40,819 nt of DNA, from contig NZ_VMQU01000043.1 of NCBI RefSeq assembly GCF_007714205.1, positions 1 to 40,819 of the forward strand, written 5' to 3'. Under the pieces are notes generated by a model. The model was not told the DNA's origin. It made no database searches and was given only the letters and a program-made list of their open reading frames with translations. The DNA is from Mycobacterium helveticum (GTDB lineage Bacteria > Actinomycetota > Actinomycetes > Mycobacteriales > Mycobacteriaceae). Position numbers and translations under genes: made by a program. This document shows positions 12,238-24,499 of the stretch, one piece after another (positions within the stretch are counted from its first letter, which is position 1; each line of letters opens with the position of its first letter).

Positions 12238-13181
12238 CGACTCGGCTGCGGCGTTCGATCGACTCCGCGGCGGCGCTGCTCGCCCGGGCGGGGATCGATT
12301 CGGCGCGTTGGGACGCCGAGGAGTTGGCCGCGCACCTGGCCGGCACTGACCGCGGCCGGCTGAGTCTGCTGGATACGCCCGACGACGAATTCTTCGGTCG
12401 CTACCGCGACGTCGTCGCCGAGCGCTCGCGGCGGGTGCCGTTGCAGCATCTGGTCGGGACGGCGGCATTCGGGCCGCTGGTGCTGCACGTCGGGCCGGGT
12501 GTGTTCATCCCGCGTCCGGAAACCGAAGCCGTGCTGGAGTGGGCGACCGCGCAGCCGCTCGCCGCGCGGCCCGTGATCGTCGATGTGTGCACCGGATCCG
12601 GGGCCCTGGCGGTCGCGCTGGCCCGGCACCGCGCCGGCCTCGGGCTCGACGCCCGGATCATCGGCATCGACGACTCCGCACCGGCGCTCGAGTACGCGCG
12701 CCGCAACGCCGAGGGCACGCCCGTCGAGCTCGTGCACGCCGACGTCACCGCACCGGGGTTGCTTCCGGAGCTCGACGGCGGCGTCGACCTGGTCGTGGCC
12801 AACCCGCCTTACGTGCCCGACGACCCGGTTTCCAACGCCGTGCTGGAACCCGAAGTGGTCCAACACGATCCGCATCATGCGGTGTTCGGCGGGCCGGACG
12901 GGATGGCCGTGATCGGGCCTGTGGTGGACCTCGCGGGGCGCTGGCTGCGCCCGGGCGGCCTGTTCGCCGTCGAACACGACGACACCACCGCGGCGTGCAC
13001 CGCCCAATTGGTGCGGGACACGGGACTTTTCGACGACGTCCGGTGCCGGCGCGATCTGGCGGGCCGGCCGAGGTTCGTGACCGCCCGCAGGAGCGGCGCC
13101 GATGACTCGCGTCGTGACGATGCAGAGCGCAGCGATGAGGTGGGGGCACCTCCCGCTTGCGGGGGAGAGCGGCGCCGATGA
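12234..13181 (+). CDS. prmC: Release factor glutamine methyltransferase (HemK/PrmC)
   Basis: SAM-dependent enzyme that N5-methylates the Gln of the GGQ motif of release factors. The SAM loop is [10 protein letters not shown] from residue 117 and the catalytic NPPY is at 190-193. The N-terminal helical bundle (about 1-80) binds the release factor. The C-terminus is unusual: after TARRSGADD the last 24 residues ([13 protein letters not shown] and onward to GGERRR) are encoded by a MIRU-like repeat (13091-13181), not by ancestral prmC sequence. Without that repeat the frame would stop right after GADD. 315 residues. The stop overlaps the next gene's ATG. Confidence 0.94.
   Translation: MTTRLRRSIDSAAALLARAGIDSARWDAEELAAHLAGTDRGRLSLLDTPDDEFFGRYRDVVAERSRRVPLQHLVGTAAFGPLVLHVGPGVFIPRPETEAVLEWATAQPLAARPVIVDVCTGSGALAVALARHRAGLGLDARIIGIDDSAPALEYARRNAEGTPVELVHADVTAPGLLPELDGGVDLVVANPPYVPDDPVSNAVLEPEVVQHDPHHAVFGGPDGMAVIGPVVDLAGRWLRPGGLFAVEHDDTTAACTAQLVRDTGLFDDVRCRRDLAGRPRFVTARRSGADDSRRDDAERSDEVGAPPACGGERRR
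13091..13181. repeat. MIRU-like repeat across the prmC end and the sua5 start
   Basis: The 15-base GAGCGGCGCCGATGA occurs at 13091-13105 and again at 13167-13181, 76 bases apart. Between them lies CGATGCAGAGCGCAGCGATG and a short hairpin (CTCCCGC TT GCGGGGG). Content, size and the ATGA stop/start overlap are typical of mycobacterial interspersed repetitive units (MIRU). Because 76 is not a multiple of three, the repeat changes the prmC C-terminal frame while leaving an ATGA junction for the next gene. Confidence 0.75.
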
Positions 13182-13831
13182 TTGAGGTGTTCAGCTGTGC
13201 CGACCCCGAGCAGCGCGCGCGCGGAATCGCCTCGGCGGTCGGCGCGATCAAGGGCGGCCGGCTGGTCGTGATGCCGACCGACACCGTTTACGGAATCGGT
13301 GCCGACGCCTTCGACAGCGCCGCGGTGGGCGCGCTGCTGTCGGCGAAGGGGCGGGGCCGGGACATGCCGGTCGGGGTGCTCGTCGGCTCCTGGCACACCA
13401 TCGAGGGCCTGGTCTACACCATGCCCGACGGGGCCCGCGAGCTGATCCGCGCGTTCTGGCCGGGCGCGTTGAGCCTGGTGGTGATGCAAGCGCCGTCGTT
13501 GCAGTGGGATCTCGGCGACGCCCGGGGGACCGTGATGCTGCGGATGCCGTTGCACCCGGTCGCCATCGAGTTGCTGCGCGAGGTGGGGCCCATGGCGGTA
13601 TCGAGCGCCAACGTGTCCGGACGCCCGCCCGCGGTGGACGCCGACCAGGCGCGCGACCAGCTCGGCGATCTCGTCGACGTCTACCTCGACGCGGGCGCCG
13701 CCCAGCAGCAGGCCGCGTCCACGATCGTCGACCTGACCGGGGCCGCCCCGCGGATTCTGCGCGCGGGACCGGTGAGTGCCGAGCGGATCGCCGAGGTGCT
13801 GGGCCTGGACGCCGAAACCCTGACCGCGTAG
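13178..13831 (+). CDS. Threonylcarbamoyl-AMP synthase (Sua5/YrdC family)
   Basis: Makes L-threonylcarbamoyl-adenylate from threonine, bicarbonate and ATP, the first step to the t6A base at position 37 of ANN-decoding tRNAs. Family marks: GGRLVVMPTDTVYGIGADAF near the N-terminus, the KGRGRDMPVGVL segment and AVSSANVSGRPP. 217 residues, the length of M. tuberculosis Rv1301. I chose the ATG at 13178, which overlaps the prmC stop (ATGA), rather than an upstream GTG in the repeat. It is the YrdC domain alone, without the Sua5 C-terminal extension. Co-transcription with prmC fits a translation-quality unit. Confidence 0.93.
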   Translation: MIEVFSCADPEQRARGIASAVGAIKGGRLVVMPTDTVYGIGADAFDSAAVGALLSAKGRGRDMPVGVLVGSWHTIEGLVYTMPDGARELIRAFWPGALSLVVMQAPSLQWDLGDARGTVMLRMPLHPVAIELLREVGPMAVSSANVSGRPPAVDADQARDQLGDLVDVYLDAGAAQQQAASTIVDLTGAAPRILRAGPVSAERIAEVLGLDAETLTA

Positions 13832-13880
13832 GGCCGACGGTCGGACTCAGCCCGGCGGCGGTGTTCGGTGCTCGCGGCCG

Positions 13881-15110
13881 GTGCAGTACGGTCTCGAGGT
13901 GTCCAGCGACGTGACCAGCCTTGCCGGTGGTCTGCTCGCCCTGGCTGATCGCGGCGCCGGCGTTCCCCTGCGTGAACTCGCCGTGGTCGGCCTGACCGCG
14001 GCGGTCATCACCTACTTCGCGACCGGACCGGTGCGGGTGCTGGCGACCCGGCTGGGAGCGGTGGCCTACCCGCGGGAACGGGATGTGCACGTGACGCCGA
14101 CCCCGCGGATGGGCGGGCTGGCGATGTTCCTCGGCATCCTGGCCGCCGTGTTCCTGGCCTCCCAGCTTCCCGCGCTGACCCGCGGCTTCGTGTACTCCAC
14201 CGGCATGCCCGCGGTGCTGGTCGCGGGCGCGGTCATCATGGGGATCGGGCTCATCGACGACCGCTGGGGCCTGGACGCCCTGACGAAATTCGCCGGGCAG
14301 ATCACCGCGGCCAGCGTGCTGGTCACCATGGGCGTCGCCTGGACCGTCCTGTACATACCGATCGGGGGAGTCGGCACGATCGTGCTGGATCAGGCCTCGT
14401 CGATCCTGCTCACCCTGGCGCTGACGGTGTCGATCGTCAACGCGATGAACTTCGTCGACGGGCTCGACGGACTGGCCGCCGGGCTGGGACTCATCACCGC
14501 GCTCGCGATCTGCATGTTCTCGGTGGGCCTGCTGCGCGACCACGGCGGTGACGTGCTGTTCTATCCGCCGGCCGTCATCTCGGTGGTGCTCGCCGGCGCC
14601 TGCCTGGGCTTCTTGCCGCACAACTTCCACCGGGCGCGGATCTTCATGGGCGATTCGGGCTCGATGCTGATCGGTTTGATGCTGGCCGCCGCTTCCACGA
14701 CCGCCGCCGGCCCCGTCTCGCAGAACGCCTACGGCGCCCGTGACGTGTTTGCTCTGTTGTCGCCGTTCTTGCTGGTGGCGGCGGTGATGTTCGTGCCGAT
14801 GCTGGATCTGCTGCTGGCCATCGTGCGGCGCACCCGCGCGGGCCGCAGCGCCTTCAGCCCCGACAAGATGCATCTGCACCACCGGTTGCTTCAGATCGGT
14901 CACTCGCACCGCCGGGTGGTGCTGCTGATCTATCTGTGGGTGGGCATTGTCGCCTTCGGCGCGGCCAGCACGATCTTTTTCAACCCCCGCGATACCGGCG
15001 CGGTGATGCTGGGCGCGATCGTGGTTGCGGGCGTCGCGACGGCGATCCCGTTGCTGCGCCGGCGTGACGACTACGACGACGACAGATACGACACCTACGA
15101 CAAGGAGTAG
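13881..15110 (+). CDS. wecA: Decaprenyl-phosphate GlcNAc-1-phosphate transferase
   Basis: Polytopic membrane enzyme that moves GlcNAc-1-phosphate from UDP-GlcNAc to decaprenyl phosphate, the first step of the arabinogalactan linker. Around eleven hydrophobic segments. Catalytic marks of the family: DD at 126-127 (LIDDRWG), NFVDGLDG at 190-197, MGDSGS, and the UDP-GlcNAc motif HLHHR at 331-335. 409 residues against 404 in M. tuberculosis Rv1302, which it resembles almost throughout. GTG start at 13881, 49 bases behind sua5, with no good Shine-Dalgarno. The acidic DDYDDDRYDTYDKE tail is variable. Confidence 0.95.
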   Translation: MQYGLEVSSDVTSLAGGLLALADRGAGVPLRELAVVGLTAAVITYFATGPVRVLATRLGAVAYPRERDVHVTPTPRMGGLAMFLGILAAVFLASQLPALTRGFVYSTGMPAVLVAGAVIMGIGLIDDRWGLDALTKFAGQITAASVLVTMGVAWTVLYIPIGGVGTIVLDQASSILLTLALTVSIVNAMNFVDGLDGLAAGLGLITALAICMFSVGLLRDHGGDVLFYPPAVISVVLAGACLGFLPHNFHRARIFMGDSGSMLIGLMLAAASTTAAGPVSQNAYGARDVFALLSPFLLVAAVMFVPMLDLLLAIVRRTRAGRSAFSPDKMHLHHRLLQIGHSHRRVVLLIYLWVGIVAFGAASTIFFNPRDTGAVMLGAIVVAGVATAIPLLRRRDDYDDDRYDTYDKE

Positions 15111-15338
15111 TAGTGGTGTCTGTCGTATGGTACGGTCCAGGCAGAGCCCCGAAAAGAACCTCGAGGGTTGTCGGCCTACCGGCCCATCGGTCGCCTGCCT
15201 GATCGCGCCGACTCACGAACGGACGCAGGGAGCTACCCCTTGGGTTATTCCATCGTGATGACTGCGATACGCTCGGCGGGCCACCGATCAGTCGGTCGGG
15301 GCGTTCCCGCTCCACTAACCCGGGATTGAGGTGCTGCA
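15111..15338 (+). promoter_or_regulatory. Leader region in front of the atp operon
   Basis: 228 bases with no convincing gene. It probably contains the atp promoter, since the operon begins at 15339. TATGGT (15126-15131) is the best -10-like hexamer, but I find no matching -35. CAGGCAG and CTGCCTG flank about 46 bases and could form a leader stem. ACCGA TCAG TCGGT is a small hairpin near the end. Confidence 0.35.
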
Positions 15339-16890
<1,552 letters not shown>

Positions 16891-16899
16891 TTCGCTGTG

Positions 16900-17451
16900 A
16901 TGGGTGACGCAAGCACTCAGATTCTGGCCGCGGGGATTCTGGCCGCGGGCCAGGCGGCGGAGGAGGGGAAGCCCAACAACTTCCTCATCCCCAACGGCAC
17001 GTTTTTCTTCGTGCTGGCCATCTTCCTCATCGTTCTCGCCGTCATCGGCACGTTTGTCGTACCGCCGATCTTGAAGGTGTTGCGCGAACGTGACGCGATG
17101 GTCGCCAAGACCATCGCCGACAACAAAAAGGCGGCCGAGCAGTTCGAGGCCGCCCAGGCCGATTACGACGAAGCCCTGACGGGAGCCCGGATGGAGGCGT
17201 CGTCGCTGCGCGACAACGCGCGAGCCGAGGGTCGTCACGTCGTGGAAGACGCGCGTGCCCGTGCCGAGCACCAGGTGATGTCGACGTTGCAGACGGCCGC
17301 CGAGCAATTGAAGCGGGAGAGGGACGCGGTGGAACTGGACCTGCGCGCCAACGTGGCGGCGATGTCGGCGACGTTGGCCAGCCGAATTCTCGGCGTCGAG
17401 GTCGCCCCCGTCGCCACGGCGACATCCGCATCCAAGACATCCGGACGGTAA
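16900..17451 (+). CDS. atpF: ATP synthase subunit b
   Basis: Peripheral-stalk subunit. One membrane helix at about residues 34-56 ([20 protein letters not shown]), then a long charged coiled coil to about 165 ([20 protein letters not shown] and onward), and a conserved [14 protein letters not shown] end. I chose the ATG at 16900 (MGDAS), 183 residues; a GTG directly before it (16897) is equally possible. The mycobacterial stalk pairs this b with the b-delta fusion encoded next. Six bases separate its stop from that gene. Confidence 0.95.
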   Translation: MGDASTQILAAGILAAGQAAEEGKPNNFLIPNGTFFFVLAIFLIVLAVIGTFVVPPILKVLRERDAMVAKTIADNKKAAEQFEAAQADYDEALTGARMEASSLRDNARAEGRHVVEDARARAEHQVMSTLQTAAEQLKRERDAVELDLRANVAAMSATLASRILGVEVAPVATATSASKTSGR

Positions 17452-17457
17452 TCACGC

Positions 17458-18798
17458 ATGTCGACTTTCATCGGTCAGCTGGTCGGATTCGCGGCCATCG
17501 TGTTTCTCGTGGTGCGTTACGTCGTGCCGCCGGTCCGTCGGCTGATGGCCACGCGGCAGGACGCGGTACGCCGCCAGTTGGAGGACGCGTCGGCGGCCGC
17601 GGATCGGCTGACCGAGTCGACCACGGCCCACAGCACGGCCGTGCAAAACGCCCAGTCCGACGCGAAACGGATCGTCGAAGAGGCGCAGACGGACGCGGCC
17701 CGCATCGCCGAGCAGTTGCAGGCCCAGGCCGGCATCGAGGCCGCGCGTATCCAGGCTCAGGGCGGCCGCCAGGTCGAGTTGCTGCGGACGCAACTGAGCC
17801 GTCAGCTTCGGCTCGAACTCGGACACGAGGCGGTGCGCCAAGCGGGCGAGTTGGTCCGTAACTATGTTGCTGATCCCGCCCGGCAGTCGGGTACCGTGGA
17901 TCGTTTCCTGGACGATCTCGACGCCATGGCCCCCGCGTCCGCGGAAGTCCAGTACCCGTTGTTGTCGAGGATGCGCTCGGCCAGCCGCCAGGCAGTGGTC
18001 AATCTGTCGAATCGGTTCGGCGACATAGCCAAAAACCTGGACAGCGAAGGCCTGTCCACCATGTCCAGTGAACTGGTGGCGGTCGCCGGAATGCTGGTTC
18101 ACGAGGTTGTCGTCACTCGCTATCTCACCATCTCCGCCGAGGATGCGGCGCCGAGGGTCCGGCTGGTCGAGAGGTTGCTTTCCGGCAAGGTCGGCGACGT
18201 CACCCTCGACATGCTGCGGTTCGCCGTCTCGCAACGGTGGTCGGCCAACTCCGACTTGGTCGACGCCATCGAACAGGTGTCGCGGCAAGCACTGCTCGAA
18301 GTCGCCGAACGTGACGACAAGGCCGACGAGGTCGAGGAGCAACTGTTCCGGTTCTCGCGCATTCTCGACTTGCAGCCGCGACTCGCCATTCTGCTCGGCG
18401 ACTACTCCGTTCCGGTAGAGGGCCGCGTTGCCCTGTTGCGCAAGGTCCTTGACGCCGCGAGCGGCGGGGTCAACGAGGTTGTGGTGTCGCTGCTGACCCA
18501 GACCGTCGAACTGCTCAGGGGCCAGCCGGCCGAGGACGCCATCCAATTCCTGGCGCAGGTCGCGGTGGCGCGTCACGGGGAAATCGTCGCGCGGGTCAGC
18601 GCGGCCGCCGAGCTGAGTGACGCCCAGCGCACGCGTCTCACCGAAGTGCTTGCCCGCATCTACGGTCATCCGGTGACCGTGCAGCTGCAGATCGATGCCC
18701 AATTACTGGGTGGGCTGCTCATCGCCGTGGGCGACGAAGTGATCGACGGCACGCTTTCGGCGCGATTGACCGCGGCCGAGGCTCAACTGCCCGACTGA
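17458..18798 (+). CDS. atpH: ATP synthase b-delta fusion subunit
   Basis: 446 residues, the same as M. tuberculosis Rv1307. Residues 5-22 form a membrane helix ([17 protein letters not shown]), 30-165 a b-like coiled coil, and about 175-446 the delta domain that caps F1 (with [27 protein letters not shown] and the final [21 protein letters not shown]). Fusion of a second b subunit to delta is a trait of mycobacteria and relatives. It sits between atpF and atpA as expected. Confidence 0.97.
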   Translation: MSTFIGQLVGFAAIVFLVVRYVVPPVRRLMATRQDAVRRQLEDASAAADRLTESTTAHSTAVQNAQSDAKRIVEEAQTDAARIAEQLQAQAGIEAARIQAQGGRQVELLRTQLSRQLRLELGHEAVRQAGELVRNYVADPARQSGTVDRFLDDLDAMAPASAEVQYPLLSRMRSASRQAVVNLSNRFGDIAKNLDSEGLSTMSSELVAVAGMLVHEVVVTRYLTISAEDAAPRVRLVERLLSGKVGDVTLDMLRFAVSQRWSANSDLVDAIEQVSRQALLEVAERDDKADEVEEQLFRFSRILDLQPRLAILLGDYSVPVEGRVALLRKVLDAASGGVNEVVVSLLTQTVELLRGQPAEDAIQFLAQVAVARHGEIVARVSAAAELSDAQRTRLTEVLARIYGHPVTVQLQIDAQLLGGLLIAVGDEVIDGTLSARLTAAEAQLPD

Positions 18799-18859
18799 CC
18801 ACCAACCATTCATCCCGAAATCGCACACGAATGAAGACCAAGTAGGAAGACGAAAAGCC

Positions 18860-20524
18860 ATGGCCGAGTTGACAATCTCCGCTGACGACATTCAGGGCGC
18901 CATCGATGAGTACGTAGGCTCCTTCACCTCCGGCACCTCCCGCGAGGAGGTCGGCACCGTCGTCGACGCCGGGGATGGCATCGCTCACGTGGACGGTTTG
19001 CCGTCCGTGATGACCCAGGAGCTGCTCGAGTTCCCCGGCGGGGTCCTCGGCGTCGCGCTCAACCTCGACGAGCACAGTGTCGGCGTCGTGATCCTGGGCG
19101 ACTTCGAGAAGATCGAGCAGGGCCAGCAAGTCAAGCGCACCGGCGAGGTTCTGTCGGTGCCCGTGGGCGACGCGTTCCTGGGGCGTGTGGTCAATCCGTT
19201 GGGCCAGCCGATCGACGGGCAGGGCGACATCGACTCCGAGACGCGCCGCGCTCTGGAGATCCAGGCGCCTTCGGTGGTGGAGCGGCAAAGCGTCAAAGAG
19301 CCGCTGCAGACGGGGATCAAGGCCATCGACGCGATGACGCCGATCGGTCGCGGTCAGCGGCAGCTGATCATCGGAGACCGGAAGACGGGTAAGACCGCCG
19401 TCTGCGTCGACACCATTCTCAACCAGCGGCAGAACTGGGAGACCGGCGACGTGAGCAAGCAGGTGCGTTGCGTCTACGTCGCCATCGGCCAGAAGGGCAC
19501 CACGATTGCGTCCGTTCGGCGCGCCCTGGAAGAGGGCGGCGCGATGGACTACACCACCATCGTCGCGGCGCCGGCGTCCGACGCTGCCGGTTTCAAATGG
19601 CTGGCGCCCTTTACCGGTTCGGCGATCGCCCAACACTGGATGTACGACGGCAAGCACGTGCTGATCGTGTTCGACGACCTGAGCAAGCAAGCCGAGGCCT
19701 ACCGCGCGATCTCACTGCTGCTGCGTCGCCCGCCTGGCCGCGAGGCCTACCCGGGCGACGTGTTCTACCTGCACTCGCGGATGTTGGAGCGCTGCGCCAA
19801 GCTCTCCGACGAGCTCGGTGGCGGTTCGCTGACCGGGCTACCGATCATCGAGACCAAGGCCAACGACATCTCGGCCTACATCCCCACCAACGTGATCTCG
19901 ATCACCGACGGACAGTGCTTCTTGGAGTCCGACCTGTTCAACCAGGGCGTCCGCCCGGCCATCAACGTCGGTGTCTCGGTCTCCCGCGTCGGTGGCGCGG
20001 CGCAGATCAAGGCCATGAAAGAAGTGGCGGGAAGTCTGCGCTTGGACCTGTCACAGTTCCGCGAGCTGGAAGCCTTCGCCGCGTTCGCCTCCGATCTGGA
20101 CGCCACGTCCAAGGCGCAGCTGGACCGCGGTGCGCGCTTGGTGGAACTGCTCAAACAGCCGCAGTACCAGCCCATGCCCGTCGAGGAGCAGGTGGTATCC
20201 ATCTTCCTCGGTACCGGTGGTCACCTGGACTCGGTGCCCGTCGCGGACGTCAGGCGTTTCGAGACCGAACTGCTGGACCACATCAGGGCGTCCGAGGACA
20301 AGATTCTCAGCAGCATCCGCGACACCCAGAAGCTCTCCGACGAAACCGCCGAAGAACTCGAGAAGGTCATCGAGCACTTCAAGAAGGGCTTCGCGGCCAC
20401 GGGTGGGGGATCGGTGGTGCCCGACGAGCACGCCCAGGCGATGAGCGCAGATGAACTGGAAAAGGAAACGGTGAAGGTGAAGAAGCCTGCGCCGGAAAAG
20501 AAGGCAAAGAAAGAGAAGAAGTAG
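18860..20524 (+). CDS. atpA: ATP synthase subunit alpha
   Basis: Non-catalytic nucleotide-binding subunit of F1. Walker A is GDRKTGKTA at residues 172-180; the arginine-finger segment is in the later [13 protein letters not shown] part. 554 residues against 549 in M. tuberculosis. Beyond the usual end, about residue 515, there is a C-terminal extension ending in a Lys-rich run ([16 protein letters not shown]). Mycobacterial alpha extensions are known to restrain ATP hydrolysis; this tail is more lysine-rich than I recall from M. tuberculosis. AGGAAGACGAAAAGCC precedes the ATG. Confidence 0.97.
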   Translation: MAELTISADDIQGAIDEYVGSFTSGTSREEVGTVVDAGDGIAHVDGLPSVMTQELLEFPGGVLGVALNLDEHSVGVVILGDFEKIEQGQQVKRTGEVLSVPVGDAFLGRVVNPLGQPIDGQGDIDSETRRALEIQAPSVVERQSVKEPLQTGIKAIDAMTPIGRGQRQLIIGDRKTGKTAVCVDTILNQRQNWETGDVSKQVRCVYVAIGQKGTTIASVRRALEEGGAMDYTTIVAAPASDAAGFKWLAPFTGSAIAQHWMYDGKHVLIVFDDLSKQAEAYRAISLLLRRPPGREAYPGDVFYLHSRMLERCAKLSDELGGGSLTGLPIIETKANDISAYIPTNVISITDGQCFLESDLFNQGVRPAINVGVSVSRVGGAAQIKAMKEVAGSLRLDLSQFRELEAFAAFASDLDATSKAQLDRGARLVELLKQPQYQPMPVEEQVVSIFLGTGGHLDSVPVADVRRFETELLDHIRASEDKILSSIRDTQKLSDETAEELEKVIEHFKKGFAATGGGSVVPDEHAQAMSADELEKETVKVKKPAPEKKAKKEKK

Positions 20525-20530
20525 CAACCG

Positions 20531-21445
20531 ATGGCTGCCACACTTCGTGAATTGCGCGGACGGATCCGCTCCGCCGGGTCGATCAAAAAGATCACCAAGG
20601 CCCAGGAGCTGATCGCGACCTCGCGCATCGGGCGGGCTCAGGCTCGGCTGGAGTCCGCCAGGCCGTACGCCTCCCAGCTCACGGCGATGCTCACCACCTT
20701 GGCCGCCGAAGCCGCGTTGGATCATCCATTGCTCGTCGAGCGCCCCGAACCCACGCGTGCGGGCGTGCTCGTGGTGACGTCCGACCGCGGTCTGTGTGGC
20801 GCCTACAACGCGAGCACCTTCCGCCGGGCCGAGGAACTTTTTGCCTTGCTTCGGGAAGAGGGCAAAACTCCGGTGCTCTACACGGTCGGCCGTAAAGCAT
20901 TGAATTACTATAGGTTTCGCAACTGGGACATCGCTGGATCCTGGACCGGCTTCTCCGAGCAGCCGCAGTACGAGAACGCCGCCGAGATCGCCGGGGCTTT
21001 GGTCGACGTGTTCATGCTCGGTGCCCGCGGCGAGGGCGACAACGATCGCGACACCGAGGGTGTCGACGAACTGCACATCGTCTACAGCGAGTTCAAGTCG
21101 ATGTTGTCGCAATCGGCGGAGGCGCACCGGATTGCCCCCATGGTGATCGAGTACGTCGAGGAAGAGCCCGAAGTGCGCACGTTGTATTCGTTCGAGCCCG
21201 ATGCGACGACGCTTTTCGAGTCCCTCCTGCCGCGGTACCTGACCACCCGTGTGTACGAGGCGCTGCTCGAATCCGCGGCATCGGAGCTGGCGTCACGCCA
21301 GCGGGCGATGAAGTCGGCCACCGACAACGCCGACGACCTGATCAAGGCCCTGACGCTGTTGGCGAACCGCGAGCGGCAGGCCCAGATCACCCAGGAAATC
21401 AGCGAAATCGTCGGCGGCGCAAACGCGCTCGCCGACGCGCGCTAG
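20531..21445 (+). CDS. atpG: ATP synthase subunit gamma
   Basis: Central rotor shaft. 304 residues. The N-terminal helix [20 protein letters not shown] and C-terminal helix [19 protein letters not shown] form the coiled coil inside the alpha/beta ring. Residues about 164-176 ([13 protein letters not shown]) form the extra polar loop characteristic of mycobacterial gamma subunits, which is implicated in coupling and low hydrolysis. ATG six bases behind atpA. Confidence 0.96.
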   Translation: MAATLRELRGRIRSAGSIKKITKAQELIATSRIGRAQARLESARPYASQLTAMLTTLAAEAALDHPLLVERPEPTRAGVLVVTSDRGLCGAYNASTFRRAEELFALLREEGKTPVLYTVGRKALNYYRFRNWDIAGSWTGFSEQPQYENAAEIAGALVDVFMLGARGEGDNDRDTEGVDELHIVYSEFKSMLSQSAEAHRIAPMVIEYVEEEPEVRTLYSFEPDATTLFESLLPRYLTTRVYEALLESAASELASRQRAMKSATDNADDLIKALTLLANRERQAQITQEISEIVGGANALADAR

Positions 21446-22924
<1,479 letters not shown>

Positions 22925-22963
22925 TCGACATCCGGCTGGCAGCAAGGCGAAAGGCGGCGTGAA

Positions 22964-23329
22964 ATGTCGGAATTGAATGTCGAGATAGTCGCCGTGGACC
23001 GAAAGATCTGGTCCGGGGAGGCGACGTTCCTGTTCACCCGCACCACCGTCGGCGAAATCGGCATCCTGCCCCACCACATCCCGCTGGTGGCCCAGTTGGT
23101 CGACGACGCCATGGTGCGCGTCGAACGGGACGGCGAGGACGATCTCCGGATCGCGGTGGACGGCGGATTCCTGTCGGTCACCGAGGAGACCGTCAGCATC
23201 CTGGCCGAATCCGCGGCATTCGAATCGGAGATCGACGAGAGCTCCGCCAGGGAGGATTCCGAGTCCGACGATCCTCGTATCGCCGCACGGGGCCGCGCCA
23301 GATTGCGTGCCGTCGGCGCGATCGACTAG
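22964..23329 (+). CDS. atpC: ATP synthase subunit epsilon
   Basis: 121 residues. An N-terminal beta-sandwich ([40 protein letters not shown]-like [15 protein letters not shown]) binds gamma and the c-ring; a short C-terminal helical hairpin follows, reduced compared with most bacteria, as usual in mycobacteria. Six bases separate its stop from the next gene. Confidence 0.95.
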   Translation: MSELNVEIVAVDRKIWSGEATFLFTRTTVGEIGILPHHIPLVAQLVDDAMVRVERDGEDDLRIAVDGGFLSVTEETVSILAESAAFESEIDESSAREDSESDDPRIAARGRARLRAVGAID

Positions 23330-23335
23330 CGCCCG

Positions 23336-23779
23336 ATGAGCGCGCCCATGGGTCTCATGGTCGCGCTTGTCGTCGTGCTGGGCTTGGCCGTGCTCGCCCT
23401 GAGCTATCGGCTGTGGAAGCTGCGCCAGGGTGGGACGGCGGCGATCATGCGGGACATTCCCGCGGTGGGGGGCCATGGCTGGCGTCACGGCGTGATCCGT
23501 TATCGCGGCGGCGAAGCCGCGTTCTACCGGCTGTCCAGTCTGCGGTTGTGGCCGGACCGGCGGCTCAGCCGGCGCGGAGTGGAGATCGTGGGTCGGCGCG
23601 CGCCGCGAGGTGACGAGTTCGACATCATGACCGCCGAGGTCGTCGTTTTGGAGCTGCGCGACACGACGCAGGACCGCAGGTCTGGTCACGAGATCGCGCT
23701 GGACAGGGGCGCTTTGACCGCATTCCTGTCCTGGCTGGAATCCCGGCCGTCGCCCCGCGCCCGTCGGCGCAGCGTTTAG
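23336..23779 (+). CDS. DUF2550 family membrane protein
   Basis: 147 residues with one N-terminal membrane helix (about 4-23, MGLMVALVVVLGLAVLALSYRLW) and a basic cytoplasmic domain (RHGVIRYRGGEAAFYRLSSLRLWPDRRLSRRGVEI). Matches the actinobacterial DUF2550 gene that follows atpC (M. tuberculosis Rv1312). Function unknown; fixed position in the operon suggests a link with ATP synthase or envelope upkeep, which is only an inference. Its stop is eight bases from the stop of the convergent gene, with no hairpin terminator between. Confidence 0.85.
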   Translation: MSAPMGLMVALVVVLGLAVLALSYRLWKLRQGGTAAIMRDIPAVGGHGWRHGVIRYRGGEAAFYRLSSLRLWPDRRLSRRGVEIVGRRAPRGDEFDIMTAEVVVLELRDTTQDRRSGHEIALDRGALTAFLSWLESRPSPRARRRSV

Positions 23780-23787
23780 CCTTTCGG

Positions 23788-24372
23788 TCAGCCCGGCGCC
23801 GGCGCGCCGCCGCCGGGCTTCCAGAGCACGTCGTCGCCGTCATTGGCCACCCGCGTCAGGATGAACAGCAGGTCCGACAACCGGTTGAGGTATTGCGCCG
23901 GCACGACGCTGACCGACTCCCGATGGGCGTCCACGGCGGCCCACGCCGAACGCTCGGCCCGGCGTACCACGGTTCGCGCGACGTGTAACAGCGCGGACAG
24001 CGCCGAACCGCCCGGCAGCACAAAGGAGTTCAGTGCCGGCAACGCCTCGTTATATGTGTCACACCATTTTTCGAGCCGGTCGATGTAGGGCTGGCTGACT
24101 CGCAGCGGGGGGTATTCGGGGTTCTCCACCACCGGGGTCGACAGGTCCGCACCCGCGTCGAACAGGTCGTTCTGGATCTGGCGCAGCACGCCGGAGATCT
24201 CCTGGCCGGGCTGCCCGAGGGCGAGGGCGACACCGATCGCGGAGTTGGCCTCGTCGCAGTCCGCGTACGCCACCAGGCGAGGGTCGTTCTTCGAGACCCG
24301 CGAGAAGTCGCTCAGCCCGGTCGTGCCGTCGTCGCCGGTCCGGGTATAGATGCGGGTCAGGTGTATCGCCAT
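23788..24372 (-). CDS. Cob(I)alamin adenosyltransferase, PduO type
   Basis: Transfers adenosyl from ATP to cob(I)alamin to make adenosylcobalamin, the cofactor of methylmalonyl-CoA mutase. The ATP-binding N-terminal TRIYTRTGDDGTTGL and the RRAER and NRLSDLLFILTRVAN helices mark the PduO family. 194 residues from the ATG at 24372 (MAIHLTRIY), the length of M. tuberculosis Rv1314c; an upstream in-frame ATG at 24426 would add an unconserved head. Divergent from murA. Confidence 0.93.
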   Translation of the reverse strand: MAIHLTRIYTRTGDDGTTGLSDFSRVSKNDPRLVAYADCDEANSAIGVALALGQPGQEISGVLRQIQNDLFDAGADLSTPVVENPEYPPLRVSQPYIDRLEKWCDTYNEALPALNSFVLPGGSALSALLHVARTVVRRAERSAWAAVDAHRESVSVVPAQYLNRLSDLLFILTRVANDGDDVLWKPGGGAPAPG

Positions 24373-24463
24373 GACAAAACCGTACCCGGCCCGGCCACTT
24401 GGCTCGATGGCTTGACTCCTGCTCACGCCGCTCCACCGGGCGCATCGTCGTCACGCGGGCTGA

Positions 24464-24492
24464 CTGACAAGCCGATAGGCCTTCACTAGACT
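24464..24492 (+). promoter_or_regulatory. Predicted promoter of murA
   Basis: -35 CTGACA (24464-24469), spacer of 17, -10 TAGACT (24487-24492). The murA GTG begins eight bases after the end of the -10, so the transcript would start at or one base before the start codon, a leaderless mRNA. No Shine-Dalgarno is present, which agrees. Confidence 0.7.
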
Positions 24493-24499
24493 GACGCGG

